From an uncultured Clostridia bacterium (GTDB lineage Bacteria; Bacillota; Clostridia; Oscillospirales; Ruminococcaceae): DNA of 6,145 nt. The stretch is taken from assembly GCA_945835425.1 (NCBI GenBank), contig CAMAJC010000122.1:1-6145 (forward strand), written 5' to 3'. The notes beneath the pieces were generated by a model. That model was not told where the DNA came from and searched no databases. It worked only from the letters and a program-made list of their open reading frames with translations. Both the position numbers and the translations under genes were made by a program. This document shows positions 5,282 through 6,145 of this stretch, piece after piece (within the stretch, counting starts at the first letter, position 1; each line of letters opens with the position of its first letter).

Positions 5282-6145
5282 AGGTCTGCTCCTCCCTTCG
5301 GAACACGGATATGCAGCAGAAACTGCGGAGTACTGGTGATTCTCATGGTGCCGCCGGCCGACTCCACCGTATAGCGGAGGTTGCCGAGTCCGCCGGTCTC
5401 CTGTATTTCGCCGGTGGGCTGACGACCGTTGTTGCGAAGCTGGGCACTGACAAAGGTTTCATCCGACCGGACGGTGCAGTAGAGCTTATCGCCGCCTGCG
5501 TGTTTAACGGTGTTGGTCAGGCACTCGTGAATCGCCGCGGTCAGGATTTCCCGCGCGGTCTCGTCTTCCGGCATCTGTCCGTCGCAGACGAGGGTCACGC
5601 CGACCGACTGGGCAGCCTCATGCAGCAGGGCGCAGTCGGTGTCCGGCTCATCGGGCGCCGCTTCGTTTTTCAGCGCCGAAACGGTCTGCCGCCAGAGGGT
5701 GAGCAGGCTCTCCCGGTTTCGGCTTTCTTCCGGCTGAGCCAGATAGGAGCGGAAGGCGAGCAGGGTGCGGCCCACATCGTCGTGCACCTGAATCTTGGCG
5801 TTTAAGACCTCTTTTTCGGCCGCGATGCGCTCCACCTCAAGGTTATAGCGGTGCAGCCGCTCATGGATACGGGTCAGGCGCCGGTTGCGCTCTTCCAGCT
5901 CGCGGCGGAGCCGGTACTGCCGGGTCACGTCGCAGGCGATCATCTCCTGCATCCCGGGAAGCCCTGTTTGAAGAATCCGGCGGCGGAATTCCCAGACCTT
6001 GCCGTCGGAGGTCCGCAGGGTGATACCCGGGTCGGCGTCCGTGTCCGCAGGCACGGTCCCGGCTGTCCTTACCAGCTGTTCCCAGAAATCCTGCGCGGCC
6101 GGCATTTCGGTGCCGAACAGCTCGCCGCTCAGCTGCTGCATCTGT
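5260..6145 (-). CDS. PAS-type sensor histidine kinase (NarL/HisKA_3-like), 5' end outside window
   Basis: The frame stays open to the right edge. The Met at 6141 sits inside what looks like a PAS fold and is probably not the start, so the N-terminus is missing. Counting from that Met: a PAS/PAC-like region to about 75 (TLRTSDGKVWEFRRR, ending IACDVTRQ), a charged coiled coil (about 76-118), then the phospho-acceptor motif VHDDVGRTLL with H120. The ATPase domain has the N-box HECLTNTVKHAGG (205-217) and the G-box GGLGNLR (250-256). Where the usual Asp-x-Gly of the first glycine box is expected, the sequence reads N237-N238-G239, so an adenine-contacting Asp may be Asn. No membrane helix is visible, suggesting a cytoplasmic sensor unless one lies upstream. 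Its 3' end overlaps the response regulator by 22 bases, so they are cognate partners. The signal sensed is unknown. Confidence 0.93.
   Translation of the reverse strand, partial: QMQQLSGELFGTEMPAAQDFWEQLVRTAGTVPADTDADPGITLRTSDGKVWEFRRRILQTGLPGMQEMIACDVTRQYRLRRELEERNRRLTRIHERLHRYNLEVERIAAEKEVLNAKIQVHDDVGRTLLAFRSYLAQPEESRNRESLLTLWRQTVSALKNEAAPDEPDTDCALLHEAAQSVGVTLVCDGQMPEDETAREILTAAIHECLTNTVKHAGGDKLYCTVRSDETFVSAQLRNNGRQPTGEIQETGGLGNLRYTVESAGGTMRITSTPQFLLHIRVPKGGADLWQKPES

Overview
The window reads as part of a Gram-positive Clostridia chromosome, perhaps an Oscillospiraceae/Ruminococcaceae-type gut anaerobe. This is inferred from moderately high GC, strong AGGAGG-type ribosome binding sites, Ser/Glu/Pro-rich lipoprotein linkers, and protein families typical of that group. 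Every gene I can support lies on the minus strand, so the window is transcribed from right to left. Both end genes run off the window. No tRNA, rRNA, CRISPR array, insertion sequence or phage gene was seen, and no gene-free stretch exceeds 300 bases.

Layout in order of transcription: (1) the C-terminal part of a soluble PAS-type sensor histidine kinase (5260-6145, 5' end missing), which overlaps (2) a complete LuxR/NarL-type response regulator (4649-5281), followed by a strong intrinsic terminator (4610-4645). (3) A promoter and hairpin leader (about 4479-4582) drive two lipoprotein genes: a 284-residue lipoprotein of unrecognised family (3605-4459) and, 23 bases on, a 570-residue lipoprotein with an RsiV-like DUF3298 domain (1869-3581). 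(4) A second, sequence-related promoter and hairpin leader (about 1748-1838) precedes a 129-residue stand-alone degenerate receiver protein (1338-1727, TTG start). (5) After a 147-base spacer rich in inverted repeats comes an SPFH-domain protein with C-terminal zinc ribbons (COG4260/YdjI-like; 1-1190, 3' end missing).

The most interesting signal is non-coding. The promoter regions before the first lipoprotein and before the degenerate receiver match at 38 of 46 positions, including an uninterrupted 14-base core CGTGTCATGCGCAA (minus strand) placed where a -35 box should be, 17 bases before a -10-like hexamer. Both transcripts then share a TATTGCCGCC block that opens a hairpin ending just before an identical GGAAAAGGAGG ribosome binding site. 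The simplest reading is that the adjacent response regulator activates both units. The locus would then be a two-component envelope-sensing module whose targets are two surface lipoproteins, a degenerate receiver and possibly a membrane-associated SPFH protein. Co-regulation is inference from the repeated sites; the inducing signal is unknown.
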